Below, in pieces: positions 17,585-26,648 of a stretch of 64,000 nucleotides of DNA (within the stretch, counting starts at the first letter, position 1; each line of letters starts with the position of its first letter). The stretch is from JBFWVJ01 sp050246795. Lineage in GTDB: Bacteria > Patescibacteriota > Gracilibacteria > JAUYGZ01. The position numbers and the translations under genes were made by a program. Under the pieces are notes generated by a model. The model was not told where the DNA came from. It saw only the letters and a list, made by a program, of their open reading frames with translations, and made no database searches. Location of the stretch: NCBI GenBank assembly GCA_050246795.1, contig JBFWVJ010000005.1, positions 1 to 64,000 on the forward strand. Reading direction: 5' to 3'.

Positions 17585-18727
17585 TTCTAAATCCGGATGC
17601 ATTTGTTTGATCTCCTTCAAATGCTTCATCATCGAAATCTTCCATACCAGTTTTTCAAAATCTTCTTGGGGCATTTCTTTGGAGCCGACGAGTGAGAATT
17701 CTTTTTGGGCCAGTTCGCTGTTCATGATGAAGTAGATGAGGTAACCACCGCCGACGAGGATGGGGACAACGCCCATGAAGAAGTTAAATTCCAGGAAGAG
17801 ATTGAAGACGGCGTGGATCAAGGCGGCGAAGACCAATCCCTCGAAAATCTTTTGTGAGCGGTAGGTGTTGTGAGCTTTGAAGCGGAAGATACGGTGGATC
17901 CATTGCGGGAAAGCCGGTGCGTGGGTTTCGACAGATTCGATATGGTGGACGGCATGGGCAAATTTGGAAAGTCCATAGTAGTAGCCGAAGACCGCTGAGA
18001 ATACGATGTGGCCGAACATCGAAATAATGGATCGTCCCAGGATTACCATTGGGATTTGTTCTTGAGGGGAACTGGTGAAGTAGATGATGTTTTCCAAAAA
18101 GGCGAAGCTGAGCGCGACGATGATGCTCAGTTCGATGGCATTGGCGATGTTTTTGATCTTGTGGTCATCGAAAAGACGGACGATCAAGTGCTTCGAGTAT
18201 TCTTCTAAGATGGCGAGAATAAAGGTCGTTCCAATAATACCTGGGGGAATGGAGAATGAGGTGAAGGTTCGTAAGATGATGTCGATCCCGAGAATAAAGA
18301 TGAAAATCAAACTCGTGGCACTAAAGTTCATGGGTTCTGACAAGAATCCGTGCAGGGTATTTCGGAAGGATTCTTTGGTAAACAACGAGTAGAAAATGGT
18401 AAATCCGCCGATGACCAGCACGAAGAAGGTCCCCATCGAAGAGAATGCCATCAGGATCTGGACGATGCTGGCGAAAATGTCCTGGTTGGCGAAGATATTG
18501 CTGAGGTACGCGGTGTTCAAGCTGGGGGCCCAATGGGTGTAGGCGTATTGGTAGACGAAGAGAGGAATGACGGAAAAAATCCCGATGAAAAAGGTGTCAC
18601 GGATGATTTCCGCCGGCAGGGCTTTTCGGTTTTGAAAGCGGAAGATGAAGTACCAGAACAGCACGCCGGGGAGCGCATAAACGGCGAATTCGAGGAATTG
18701 ACGGAGGGTGATGTCGAGGATGGGCAT
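17564..18727 (-). CDS. PrsW-family intramembrane metalloprotease
   Basis: A membrane protein of 387 residues with about eight hydrophobic segments. It carries the PrsW signatures: EEYSK (E175, E176, K179) in a membrane helix, FLENIIYF, a conserved His in GHIVFSAVFGYYYG, and HAVFNLFLEF. In Bacillus, PrsW performs site-1 cleavage of the anti-sigma factor RsiW; no anti-sigma gene is seen here, so the substrate is unknown. About 150 bp separate it from guaA on the same strand. The C-terminal six residues (KGTKGT) are encoded by repeat units. Confidence 0.85.
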   Translation of the reverse strand: MPILDITLRQFLEFAVYALPGVLFWYFIFRFQNRKALPAEIIRDTFFIGIFSVIPLFVYQYAYTHWAPSLNTAYLSNIFANQDIFASIVQILMAFSSMGTFFVLVIGGFTIFYSLFTKESFRNTLHGFLSEPMNFSATSLIFIFILGIDIILRTFTSFSIPPGIIGTTFILAILEEYSKHLIVRLFDDHKIKNIANAIELSIIVALSFAFLENIIYFTSSPQEQIPMVILGRSIISMFGHIVFSAVFGYYYGLSKFAHAVHHIESVETHAPAFPQWIHRIFRFKAHNTYRSQKIFEGLVFAALIHAVFNLFLEFNFFMGVVPILVGGGYLIYFIMNSELAQKEFSLVGSKEMPQEDFEKLVWKISMMKHLKEIKQMHPDLEKGTKGT

Positions 18728-18730
18728 GGG

Positions 18731-18771
18731 GAAGGGTCGTAAGGGTCGTAAGGGCCGTAAGGATCTTAAGG
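18731..18771. repeat. GTCGTAAGG minisatellite before prsW start
   Basis: Four 9-bp units (GGTCGTAAG twice, GGCCGTAAG, GATCTTAAG) lie 3 bp upstream of the prsW ATG; on the coding strand they are CTTACGACC. Confidence 0.85.
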
Positions 18772-18843
18772 AAAAAAATCGAAGAATTCTCGTTATTATA
18801 GCAGAAAAATGCCTCTTTTTGAAGAAGAACGAGGTGTTTTAAT

Positions 18844-19011
18844 TTACATAAGGCCTTTCATCAGCTCCTCAAACTCTTCTTCACTGAGGTTTTCTTTTAA
18901 GATCTTCATTTCCTCTGTCATCATTTCCTCGGGAATCTCGAATTTGGCCTTGGTACAGCAGGCGCAGCGGTGGTGGTTAGGTCTGGTTGAGGTGGGATTA
19001 TCGTCGGACAT
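18844..19011 (-). CDS. Small CxCC-type protein of unknown function
   Basis: A 55-residue acidic protein (MSDDNPTSTRPNHHRCACCT start). A HHRCACC cluster near residues 13-19 could bind metal; the rest is an amphipathic helix with EEMMTEEMKILKENLSEEE. The frame is open upstream to 19146, but the extra N-terminal part is basic and looks non-coding, so I chose the ATG at 19011. It stands alone, with a 400-bp gap to nrdA. No function can be assigned. Confidence 0.6.
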   Translation of the reverse strand: MSDDNPTSTRPNHHRCACCTKAKFEIPEEMMTEEMKILKENLSEEEFEELMKGLM

Positions 19012-19172
19012 GAGAAAGGTCACAAGTTGTATAAATTTTTTTCTCGAATTTACATACACTTTATAATCAGTTTTGCTTCTTAGCAAGTGCTGGTTTTTGG
19101 CTTTGTGTCTCACGTTTTTCAGGATTGAGAATGGTATCAACATCACCTTTCAGGTGGGTCAATGGGTTGTCA

Positions 19173-19201
19173 TTGACGTCCCATACTTAGCGGTGTAGCT
19201 T
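19173..19201 (+). promoter_or_regulatory. Possible nrdA promoter
   Basis: TTGACG (19173-19178) and TAGCTT (19196-19201) are separated by 17 bp. The predicted start of transcription, near 19208, abuts the NrdR-like palindrome. The -10 is a poor match. Confidence 0.4.
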
Positions 19202-19209
19202 CTCTTGGC

Positions 19210-19225
19210 ACACAAGATATTGTGT
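19210..19225. promoter_or_regulatory. NrdR-box-like palindrome
   Basis: ACACAAGATATTGTGT is a 16-bp near-perfect palindrome resembling NrdR boxes (acacwatatattgtgt type). NrdR is an ATP-cone repressor of RNR genes and normally needs two boxes in phase; I could not find a convincing second one. Position just after the -10 fits repression. Confidence 0.6.
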
Positions 19226-19305
19226 CACCTCGAGATGAGGTGGTGTGACATATCAGTTTTCACTCTCGGTTCATTTTGGTGAGCTGACTTTCAAGTGAGA
19301 AATAA

Positions 19306-19380
19306 GGGACGATTGGGAAATAGGAGACGATTGGGAAAGAATTCAAATCCCCATCGTCTCAATCGTCTCAATCGTCCCAA
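19306..19380. repeat. Inverted GACGATTGGGA minisatellite in the nrdA leader
   Basis: A purine arm (19306-19339) and a pyrimidine arm (19349-19380, three CATCGTCTCA-type units) can pair in the mRNA leader, ending 31 bp before the nrdA ATG. The purine arm matches the array inside gatB (34570-34608) at 31 of 33 aligned positions. Confidence 0.85.
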
Positions 19381-19411
19381 TAGCATTTTTATCTTTTTCA
19401 TTTCCTGTTTT

Positions 19412-22279
19412 ATGTCTACCGTTCTGAAAGTTCGCAAGCGCAATGGCAGTATCGTTGACTTTGATCCGATGCGGATCAAGACCGCTGTGGAGAAAGCCGC
19501 CATTTCTACCAACCGTCATGATTTAGACTTCGCTGCTTCTTTGACGGATGAAGTGGTCGCGATGTTGGAGAAGAAATTTAGCGGTGAAGAAGCTCCGGAT
19601 ATGCCAACGGTGGAAAATATTCAGGACGTGGTGGAGCAAGCCTTGATGAAGAGCGAATTTTTCGAAGTGGCGAAGGCGTACATTCTCTACCGAGAGCAGC
19701 AGGCTGAAAAGAGACACTCTGAGCTGCTGGACAAGATGAAGAAAAAAGAATTGATGGTGACCAAGCGCAGTGGACAACAGGAGCCTTTCGCGACCAAGAA
19801 ATTGCAAGCGGCGATTGAGCGGGCCATTACCGGTTTCGAAGACTTGATCGATGCCGCAGAAGTCGCTGAGGCTTCCAAGCGCGATATGTTCGAAGGCATC
19901 AGCACGGAAGATATCGATACAGCAGTCGTGATGTGCATGAAAGCTCGCATTGAAAAAGAGCCGGCGTACAGCTACGCGACCGCTCGAATGTTTTTGAACA
20001 ATGTTTACAAAGAGGTCCTCGGAGATGATTTGAACCAGAAAAATTTTGAGCAGAAGTATCGGGAGATGTTCAAGGTCAATCTTCAGTTGGGGATCGAATG
20101 TGAGAGGATGACGGACCGCTTGATGGAGTACGATGTGGATGATTTGGCAAGTCACATGGACCTCGAGCGCGATAAGTTGTTCACGTATTTGGGGATCCAG
20201 ACTTTGTATGACCGATACTTCATCCATATCGAAGGCCGGCGTATCGAAGCTCCCCAGTACTTCTGGATGCGTGTAGCGATGGGCTTGGCGATCAATGAAC
20301 AAGACAAACAGTCTCGGGCGAAGGAATTCTACGATGTGCTGTCGCAGATGCTCTATGTGAGCTCTACGCCAACACTCTTCAACTCCGGAACGCTCCATCC
20401 ACAATTGAGTTCTTGCTATCTTTCGACTGTAAAGGATGACCTCGGACACATCTTCAAGTTTATCGGTGATGACGCCCAGCTCTCCAAGTGGGCCGGAGGG
20501 ATTGGAAATGATTGGACGAATATTCGTGCGACGGGTTCTTTCATTAAAGGTACCAACGGAAAATCCCAGGGGGTCATTCCATTCTTGAAGATTGCGAATG
20601 ATACAGCCGTAGCAGTGAACCAGGGAGGGAAACGAAAAGGGGCCATGTGTGCCTACCTTGAGAGCTGGCATTTGGATATCGAGGACTTCCTCGAGCTTCG
20701 GAAGAATACGGGTGATGAACGACGCCGAACGCACGACATGAATACCGCCAACTGGATTCCTGATCTGTTCATGAAGCGGGTTCAGGCGAATGCTGATTGG
20801 ACGCTGTTCTCTCCCAACGAAGTGCCGGAACTTCATGACCTGTATGGAAAGGCTTTTGAGTCGAAATATGAGGAGTATGAAAAGTTGGCTGATCAAGGGA
20901 AGGTGCGCACGTTCAAACGCATGAAGGCGGCTGATCTGTGGAGGAAGATGCTCACCATGCTCTTCGAAACCGGTCATCCCTGGATCAACTTCAAGGATCC
21001 TTCCAATATCCGTTCACCTCAGGACCATGCGGGAGTGGTGCACAGTTCCAATCTCTGTACCGAAATCACGCTCAATACATCTGCTGATGAGACGGCCGTT
21101 TGTAATCTCGGTTCGATCAATCTCACCAAGTTTGTCCAGGATGGGAAATTGAACTACGAGCTGTTGGAAAGCACCGTTCGCACCGCGATGCGCATGCTCG
21201 ACAACGTGATTGATATCAACTTCTACCCAACGGCTGAAGCCAAGAATTCCAACATGAAGCACCGACCAGTAGGGCTGGGGATCATGGGTCTTCAAGACGC
21301 TTTTTATCAGCTCGATTTGAACTTTGACAGCGAGGCGGCGGTGGATTTCTCCGACAAGTCCATGGAAGCGATTTCCTACTATGCCATCCAGGCTTCTTGC
21401 GAATTGGCGAAGGAACGTGGGACTTACGAAAGTTACAAAGGATCGAAATGGGACCGGGGGATTTTCCCTCAGGACACGATTGATCTTCTCGAAAAAGAAC
21501 GAGGAGAGCCCATCGATTGTTCACGGGAAGAGACCATGGACTGGGGCAAGCTGCGCGAGCTGGTGAAGCAGTATGGGATGAGGAATTCCAACTGCATGGC
21601 CATCGCTCCGACGGCGACCATTTCCAATATTTCCGGATCCTATCCTTGCATCGAGCCGATCTACAAGAACATGTACGTGAAGTCCAATCTCAGTGGTGAG
21701 TTCACGGTGGTGAATGATTACCTCATCGAAGACCTCAAGAAATTGAACCTCTGGGATGACGATATGTCCGAGCAGATCAAGTACTACGATGGGAGCATCC
21801 AGCAAATCGAGGCGATTCCGGAAAAGCTGCGCGCGAAGTACAAAGAAGTCTTTGAAATCGGTCCGCTCTGGCTGGTGAAGCACGCGGCGCGACGTGGCCG
21901 CTGGATCGATCAGAGCCAGTCCTTGAACATTTTCGTTCGAGGTGTGTCCGGAAAAGAACTCTCTGAGATCTACTTCACCATTTGGAAGATGGGGCTGAAG
22001 ACCTCGTATTACCTGCGAACGCTTGGGGTGTCTCAGGTGGAGAAATCGACCGTGAATGCTTCCAAATATGGGTTTACGCACAAGCGTGATTTGAAGCAGA
22101 CGGCTGCTGCCGGTGCTCAGTTAGCCGCTGCCGCAGCTGAAGTGGCCAGTGAGCCTATAGCTGCAGCTCCCACCACCCCCGCCCCCTTGAAAGGCGAGGA
22201 AATGCCCCCTAAAGCTTCAGCAAATGATGCGGTGATGTGCAGTATTCTCAATGGTCCGGAGTGTGAGTCGTGCCAGTAG
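19412..22279 (+). CDS. nrdA: Class I ribonucleotide reductase, alpha subunit
   Basis: It reduces ribonucleotides for DNA synthesis. The 955-residue protein starts at the ATG at 19412 (MSTVLKVRKRNGS); an open frame back to 19295 is only repeat sequence. Two ATP-cones lie at the N-terminus (VRKRNGSIVDFDP and VTKRSGQQEPFATKK), implying allosteric control of activity. The barrel carries STPTLFNSGT, SSCYL with a redox Cys, the NLCTEI active-site triad and MAIAPTATISNISG. An Ala/Pro-rich flexible tail ends in CESCQ, the C-terminal Cys pair re-reduced by thioredoxin or glutaredoxin. It is followed by nrdB, and a possible NrdR box lies upstream. Confidence 0.97.
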   Translation: MSTVLKVRKRNGSIVDFDPMRIKTAVEKAAISTNRHDLDFAASLTDEVVAMLEKKFSGEEAPDMPTVENIQDVVEQALMKSEFFEVAKAYILYREQQAEKRHSELLDKMKKKELMVTKRSGQQEPFATKKLQAAIERAITGFEDLIDAAEVAEASKRDMFEGISTEDIDTAVVMCMKARIEKEPAYSYATARMFLNNVYKEVLGDDLNQKNFEQKYREMFKVNLQLGIECERMTDRLMEYDVDDLASHMDLERDKLFTYLGIQTLYDRYFIHIEGRRIEAPQYFWMRVAMGLAINEQDKQSRAKEFYDVLSQMLYVSSTPTLFNSGTLHPQLSSCYLSTVKDDLGHIFKFIGDDAQLSKWAGGIGNDWTNIRATGSFIKGTNGKSQGVIPFLKIANDTAVAVNQGGKRKGAMCAYLESWHLDIEDFLELRKNTGDERRRTHDMNTANWIPDLFMKRVQANADWTLFSPNEVPELHDLYGKAFESKYEEYEKLADQGKVRTFKRMKAADLWRKMLTMLFETGHPWINFKDPSNIRSPQDHAGVVHSSNLCTEITLNTSADETAVCNLGSINLTKFVQDGKLNYELLESTVRTAMRMLDNVIDINFYPTAEAKNSNMKHRPVGLGIMGLQDAFYQLDLNFDSEAAVDFSDKSMEAISYYAIQASCELAKERGTYESYKGSKWDRGIFPQDTIDLLEKERGEPIDCSREETMDWGKLRELVKQYGMRNSNCMAIAPTATISNISGSYPCIEPIYKNMYVKSNLSGEFTVVNDYLIEDLKKLNLWDDDMSEQIKYYDGSIQQIEAIPEKLRAKYKEVFEIGPLWLVKHAARRGRWIDQSQSLNIFVRGVSGKELSEIYFTIWKMGLKTSYYLRTLGVSQVEKSTVNASKYGFTHKRDLKQTAAAGAQLAAAAAEVASEPIAAAPTTPAPLKGEEMPPKASANDAVMCSILNGPECESCQ

Positions 22280-22322
22280 GGAAGGGTCGTAAGGGTCTTA
22301 AGGACCGTAACGATCGTAAGGA
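22280..22322. repeat. GTCGTAAGG minisatellite after nrdA stop
   Basis: Four to five 9-bp units (GGTCGTAAG, GGTCTTAAG, GACCGTAAC, GATCGTAAG) begin right at the nrdA stop. Unlike the arrays before start codons they are purine-rich on the coding strand. Confidence 0.85.
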
Positions 22323-22419
22323 TTTGAGCCCTTTTCCCATTCCGACCGGAGCCATGTACTCATGGCGAAGTGGAGGAATCCCTCTCTCTAAAAAATTTCA
22401 ATTCTTAATTGTTCTCTCT

Positions 22420-23556
22420 ATGTCCCAAACCAACACCACTTCTACCAATACTTCCACTGATACCGCTCAGAAGAAGGATATTCAGCGCCCGCAGGGAGCT
22501 CATGAAATCCGCAATAGTTTTTATGGCGATTTCAAGATGACCAGCCAGCGGCCGAATGTGAATGACCGGCGCATTATCAATGGAGAAGAGGGCGATGTGG
22601 TGCAGCTGTCGCCGATCAAGCACAAGTTTGCCTGGGATGCGTACAAGGCTGGGAATGCCAATCACTGGTTGCCGGAGGAAATTTCCATGCAAAAGGATAT
22701 TGAACTGTGGAAATCCAATAATTTGACCGAGAATGAACGAAGGGCGATCGAGATGACGATGGGATTCTTCACGACGGCTGATTCCATTGTGGCGAATAAC
22801 TTGGTTCTCGCCATTTACAAGCACATTACTTCTCCTGAGTGCCGAATGTACCTGCTCCGCCAGGCCTTCGAAGAAGCGGTGCACACCCATTCCTACCAGT
22901 ACATCGTGGAGTCCGTGGGGCTTGATGAGAGCAAGATTTTCAACATGTATCGAGAGATTGAGTCGATTTATAAGAAAGACATGTTCGCGGTGAGCCTCAC
23001 CGAAGGGATTTTGGATCCGAATTTCTCCACCCGGACACCTGAAGGCGCTCAGAAATTCCTCGAGAACCTCATCATTTTCTACGTCATTACCGAAGGCATT
23101 TTCTTCTACTCCTCCTTCGCGATGATGCTCAGCTTCCAGCGCCAGAACAAGATGGTGGGGACGGCGGAACAGTTCCAGTACATCATGCGGGACGAATCCA
23201 TGCACATGAACTATGGGATCGATATGATTAACGCCATCAAGCAGGAAAACCCAGAATTGTGGACGCCAGCTTTCCAGGAAAAAATTGTTCAAATGGTTCG
23301 GGATGGAGTGGAGTTGGAAATCCAATATGGGGAAGATGTGATTCCCGACGGGATCTTGGGACTCAACAAAGAAGGCATCCGCGAATACGTTCAGCATATC
23401 GCTGACCGCCGTGTGGAACGCCTCGGTCTGCGACCGATCTACGGTTCTCCAAATCCATATCCTTGGATGTCAGAAGCGATTGATCTGGGGAAGGAGAAGA
23501 ACTTCTTTGAGACTCGCGTGACGGAGTATCAGGTTGGGGGGACTTTGGAGTGGTAA
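22420..23556 (+). CDS. nrdB: Class I ribonucleotide reductase, beta subunit
   Basis: It supplies the radical for NrdA. The 378-residue protein begins at 22420 (MSQTNTTSTN); the frame is open to 22270 only through repeat sequence. The metal ligands are readable: the acidic residue in the ADSIVANN helix, E and H in FEEAVHTHSY, E in FYVITEGIFF, and E and H in MRDESMHMNYG. The Tyr of HTHSY aligns with the tyrosyl-radical site (E. coli Y122), so it looks like a radical-bearing class Ia/Ib type. A low-complexity Thr/Ser N-terminus precedes the ferritin-like fold. A terminator follows the stop. Confidence 0.96.
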   Translation: MSQTNTTSTNTSTDTAQKKDIQRPQGAHEIRNSFYGDFKMTSQRPNVNDRRIINGEEGDVVQLSPIKHKFAWDAYKAGNANHWLPEEISMQKDIELWKSNNLTENERRAIEMTMGFFTTADSIVANNLVLAIYKHITSPECRMYLLRQAFEEAVHTHSYQYIVESVGLDESKIFNMYREIESIYKKDMFAVSLTEGILDPNFSTRTPEGAQKFLENLIIFYVITEGIFFYSSFAMMLSFQRQNKMVGTAEQFQYIMRDESMHMNYGIDMINAIKQENPELWTPAFQEKIVQMVRDGVELEIQYGEDVIPDGILGLNKEGIREYVQHIADRRVERLGLRPIYGSPNPYPWMSEAIDLGKEKNFFETRVTEYQVGGTLEW

Positions 23557-23578
23557 GAGTGAAATGATGTAAAAGGGG

Positions 23579-23604
23579 AGCGCTCAGAAATGGGCGCTTT
23601 TTTT
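23579..23604 (+). terminator. nrdB terminator
   Basis: AGCGC, a 10-nt loop and GCGCT are followed by seven T, 22 bp after the nrdB stop. Confidence 0.8.
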
Positions 23605-23675
23605 GTGCACCCTTTTCTTGAATTTCATTAAAAAGCCATTAAAATGCAGCCTCTCATTTTTTTATCATTCATTTC

Positions 23676-24338
23676 ATGGTAGGGCCAAGGGCTACTCAAA
23701 TCATGGAAGATCACAACGAAGAACTTCGTGAAGTGGAAATATTTACGGAAGAGGCCTTTCGTTTTCCTCATGTGACTTTGGATGAAGTGGATTTTGATGT
23801 TCTTCGACGAAGAGAGTTAGCGGGGTACATTATCGATGGAAATGAGCTCCTGAGCCCTCTGATGGAAAGGCTCAGCTTGATGAGGGGAGCATTTACTTCT
23901 CTCATGGGATCACGGAAAAACATGCTTTTTGATTTGAGGAATCTTTTCCCTGACACGGAGAGTCCGGTGGCGATGATTAGTCAAAGGGGAAACTTTTCTG
24001 GCGCTGTGCGAAGTACAAAAGTTCAGCACGCTCTCGTTGCTTGTTCAGAAGGTTTTTCACTCAGAAATCATACCGATACCATTCCTTATGATGATGATTT
24101 TTATCCCAATTTGGGGTATGGAATGGTGATGTGTTTACAGCCTGCAGCATCGGGTGGTGCTTCCGTGGTCTACAATAGATGCGACTATTTTCCTGATGAT
24201 GAAGCTCGGCAAACGACCTTAACCTTCCGTCATACTCTTCAAGGTGGGGAAATATTGCTCTTCCCGGACTTTCTCTTGCATGAGCTGCTGGAAATTAGAG
24301 AAGGGGTGCGAATGGTCATGCTTGGCCAATTTCGATAG
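23676..24338 (+). CDS. 2OG-Fe(II) oxygenase-like protein
   Basis: A 220-residue protein with the jelly-roll signature of 2-oxoglutarate dioxygenases. It has an HxD pair in LRNHTDTIPY, the strands LGYGMVMCLQP and GGASVVYNRCDYF, then a distal His (LLHELLEI) and an Arg for 2OG in REGVRMVML. Such enzymes hydroxylate proteins or small molecules, or act in repair; the substrate is unknown. It stands alone between nrdB and a secreted protein, with no same-strand partner. The roughly 180 bp after it show nothing clear. Confidence 0.7.
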   Translation: MVGPRATQIMEDHNEELREVEIFTEEAFRFPHVTLDEVDFDVLRRRELAGYIIDGNELLSPLMERLSLMRGAFTSLMGSRKNMLFDLRNLFPDTESPVAMISQRGNFSGAVRSTKVQHALVACSEGFSLRNHTDTIPYDDDFYPNLGYGMVMCLQPAASGGASVVYNRCDYFPDDEARQTTLTFRHTLQGGEILLFPDFLLHELLEIREGVRMVMLGQFR

Positions 24339-24517
24339 AGTTGACCAACGGTATGATGAAGCGAAAGACTCTGAAAATGAAAGTGAAGTGTTGTCCATTC
24401 ATTGCTGGAAAATCTCCCTGAGAATGGCTTTCTGAAACACCTAGATGTTTTCCAGGAAAACAGCCAGGTGAATCGTTGAAAATGCAGATATAGGATCGGT
24501 CAAGATCCATGAATCTT

Positions 24518-24796
24518 CTACTTTCTTGATTTTTTAAAAAGAAGAGCTTCTTTGCGAATGCTCATAGCGGACTGTCGCAAGTCTTTTCCTTTTAGAGTTT
24601 TTCTGAGTTCTTTGAGGACTTCTCGGACTACTTTGTTGATACAGGAAGACTTCGCTTCAGGACATTCTTGTTGTAAACCAGCTGTGAAATCTGAAGGAAT
24701 TACCGCTCCTTGAAACGTGTCGGTTTGCGCGAATGAAGGAGTTATCATGTGGGCGAGTACCACCAGCGAAAGGAACGAAGAAAGAGTGTTTTTCAT
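24518..24796 (-). CDS. Small secreted protein of unknown function
   Basis: A 92-residue protein with a clear signal peptide (MKNTLSSFLSLVVLAHMITP, cut after SFAQ). The mature part has two Cys (ECPEAKSSC), possibly a disulfide, and a long basic helix (VVREVLKELRKTLKGKDLRQ). It diverges from rarA over a very AT-rich 195-bp gap. A DsbB-like protein is encoded at 63519, so exported disulfides are plausible. No family recognised. Confidence 0.65.
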   Translation of the reverse strand: MKNTLSSFLSLVVLAHMITPSFAQTDTFQGAVIPSDFTAGLQQECPEAKSSCINKVVREVLKELRKTLKGKDLRQSAMSIRKEALLFKKSRK

Positions 24797-24942
24797 AAAA
24801 AAATATGAATAATGAAAAGTTTTTCTACCATATTATACGATTTTTATTCAGATAGTGTTTCATATTTTTTTGATTTGATAAATATTTCTTTTCTCATGTG
24901 CATTTTTTAGACACAAATTATGTACAAATATTCATTATTTTA

Positions 24943-24970
24943 TTGCTCCTGACCAAGAAAAAGATACACT
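24943..24970 (+). promoter_or_regulatory. Possible rarA promoter
   Basis: TTGCTC and TACACT are 16 bp apart, ending 20 bp before the rarA ATG, in an AT-rich gap. Confidence 0.45.
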
Positions 24971-24990
24971 AAAGATCCTTTCTCTTATCT

Positions 24991-26127
24991 ATGCAACCTC
25001 TCGCGCATCGACTTCGTCCCAAGAGCTTGGATGAATACATCGGACAAGAACATTTGTTGGGACAAGGGAAGCCTCTTCGAAAAGCTATTGAGCAACGACA
25101 CCTGATGTCCTTTATTTTGTGGGGCCCGCCGGGGGCGGGGAAGACGACCTTAGCTCGTATCTATGCCAGGGCAGTGGATGGGATCCTGTTTGAATTATCT
25201 GCAGTTTCTGCGGGAAAGGCTGATGTGAAGAAGGTGGTGGATCAAAAAACGATGAAGCAGAAGATCCTGTTTATCGATGAAATCCATCGCTTCAACAAAG
25301 CTCAGCAGGATTTCTTGCTTCCGTACGTGGAATCAGGCGAGGTGGTGTTCATCGGGGCGACGACCGAGAATCCGAGTTTTGAAGTGATTTCTCCGCTGCT
25401 GTCGCGTTGTCAGGTGTTTATTTTGAAGCCGCACACGGATGAGGACATGGCGAACATCCTTGAAACGTCTGGATTGAAGTTGGACCAGGAGGCTCAGGAG
25501 TGGTTGATTCGGTATGCGAACGGTGATGCTCGCCGTTTGTTGACCTTGCTCGAATCGGCGACCCAGCTGTACGGAAAAAAACTGACGGTGAAGACTCTTC
25601 AGGACGCGCTGCAGACCTTCGCGGTGCGCTACGATAAAAAAGGTGAGGCGCATTACGATACCATCAGCGCCTTCATCAAGAGCATGCGGGCCAGTCAGCC
25701 GGATGCGGCTTTATACTACTTGGCTCGCATGTTGGAAGGAGGAGAAGACCCCAAGTTCATTGCCCGTCGCATGGTGATCTTTGCCAGTGAAGACATCGGA
25801 CTTGCTCAGCCGACGGCCTTAGTGGTCGCGAATGAAGTGTTTCACGCCGTTGAAAATGTGGGGATGCCGGAGTGTGGGATCAGCTTGGCGCATGCGGCAG
25901 CGTATCTAGCTCTGGCGAAAAAGAGCAGAGCTTCCTATGAAGCCTTTCGTGCGGCTCAGGAGGACGTGCGTCAGTACGGTGAACTTCCCGTTCCGCTCAA
26001 AATCAGGAACCCGGTGACCAAGTTGATGAAGGGAGAGGGGTATGGGAAGGGCTACAAGAACTATGATGAAGAGAGCTATCTTCCCGACAAGCTGAAAGGG
26101 AAGAAGTATTTGATATCGGAAGAGTGA
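24991..26127 (+). CDS. rarA: Replication-associated recombination protein RarA/MgsA
   Basis: An AAA+ ATPase of the clamp-loader clade that acts at stalled forks. Walker A is GPPGAGKTT (about residue 45-53), Walker B is ILFIDEIHRF, sensor 1 is GATTENPSF, and the arginine finger follows in SPLLSRCQVF. The C-terminal helical tetramerisation domain has MLEGGEDPKFIARRMVIFAS and the YKNYDEESYLPDKL tail. At 378 residues it is shorter than E. coli RarA (447) but complete in motifs. It ends at the base before the stop of convergent yqeY. Confidence 0.95.
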   Translation: MQPLAHRLRPKSLDEYIGQEHLLGQGKPLRKAIEQRHLMSFILWGPPGAGKTTLARIYARAVDGILFELSAVSAGKADVKKVVDQKTMKQKILFIDEIHRFNKAQQDFLLPYVESGEVVFIGATTENPSFEVISPLLSRCQVFILKPHTDEDMANILETSGLKLDQEAQEWLIRYANGDARRLLTLLESATQLYGKKLTVKTLQDALQTFAVRYDKKGEAHYDTISAFIKSMRASQPDAALYYLARMLEGGEDPKFIARRMVIFASEDIGLAQPTALVVANEVFHAVENVGMPECGISLAHAAAYLALAKKSRASYEAFRAAQEDVRQYGELPVPLKIRNPVTKLMKGEGYGKGYKNYDEESYLPDKLKGKKYLISEE

Positions 26128-26574
26128 TTATTGAAGTTTTTGCCGAACGAGTTCATTGGCTTGTTTGCCATCGGCTTTGCCTTTGATGATCGGAGCGAGT
26201 TTTCCCATGACCTTGCCGATGTCTCCTGGTCCTGATGCTCCCATTTCAGCCACCACTTGATCGATCAGTTTCTTGAGCTCTTCTTTGCTCATTTGTTCGG
26301 GCAGGTAGGTTTGGTAAATAGCCGCTTCTTGTTCTTCCTTGAGGGCCATATCGTCCCGGCCTCCCTGGAGGAAGCTATGGGCTGATTCTTTGCGCTGTTT
26401 GACGGCTTTTTGAAGGATGGTCGTGACGACTTCGTCGGTCGTGACCGCATCGGCAGCTGAGACTTCATGCTTCATGATTTCCGCTTTGATCATTTTCAAG
26501 GCTTCTGCCTTCAGTGTATCCCTGGCTTTCATCGCTGCTATGAGGTCGGCGTAGATTTGGTCCTTGAGCGTCAT
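26128..26574 (-). CDS. yqeY: YqeY/GatB-tail-domain protein
   Basis: This 148-residue helical protein matches the YqeY family, whose fold equals the tRNA-binding tail of GatB. Signatures: LKAEALKMIKAEIMKHEV, KAVKQRKESAHSF, the AIYQTYLPEQMSKEEL segment and DIGKVMGKLAPIIKGKADG near the end. The role is unclear; it may bind tRNA or assist amidotransferase. It abuts rarA tail to tail with no gap. Confidence 0.92.
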   Translation of the reverse strand: MTLKDQIYADLIAAMKARDTLKAEALKMIKAEIMKHEVSAADAVTTDEVVTTILQKAVKQRKESAHSFLQGGRDDMALKEEQEAAIYQTYLPEQMSKEELKKLIDQVVAEMGASGPGDIGKVMGKLAPIIKGKADGKQANELVRQKLQ

Positions 26575-26648
26575 GATAGGGAGGGTTATGAGCTGGTGGT
26601 ATTCTTAAGGCTATCATGTTCGTGCAGTTTGTCGAGGGTTGGTTTCCT

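Larger units (their letters stand above)
19012..19411. other. Regulatory gap upstream of nrdA
   Basis: A 400-bp non-coding stretch between the divergent small gene and nrdA. It holds a possible promoter, an NrdR-box-like palindrome, a CACCTC-GAGAT-GAGGTG hairpin (19226-19242) and the inverted GACGATTGG array. No protein or tRNA is seen. Confidence 0.7.

Noticed and set aside
17421..18771. CRISPR array made of the short repeats
   Set aside because: Units are 9-10 bp with no unique spacers.
19295..19411. N-terminal extension of nrdA from an ATG at 19295
   Set aside because: The 39 extra residues are encoded only by the minisatellite (repeats of RLGNRRR type) and are absent from the family; the ATP-cone starts right after the ATG at 19412.
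19523..20977. A 484-codon minus-strand frame opposite nrdA
   Set aside because: Length comes from codon bias of nrdA on the other strand; no domain or start context.
22270..22419. N-terminal extension of nrdB back to 22270, overlapping the nrdA stop
   Set aside because: It too is mostly repeat sequence and unlike any RNR beta subunit.
22405..23397. A 330-codon minus-strand frame opposite nrdB
   Set aside because: Same reason: shadow of a highly conserved gene.
24339..24517. A 64-codon minus-strand frame (24316-24510)
   Set aside because: It overlaps the end of the oxygenase gene and shows no protein-like composition.
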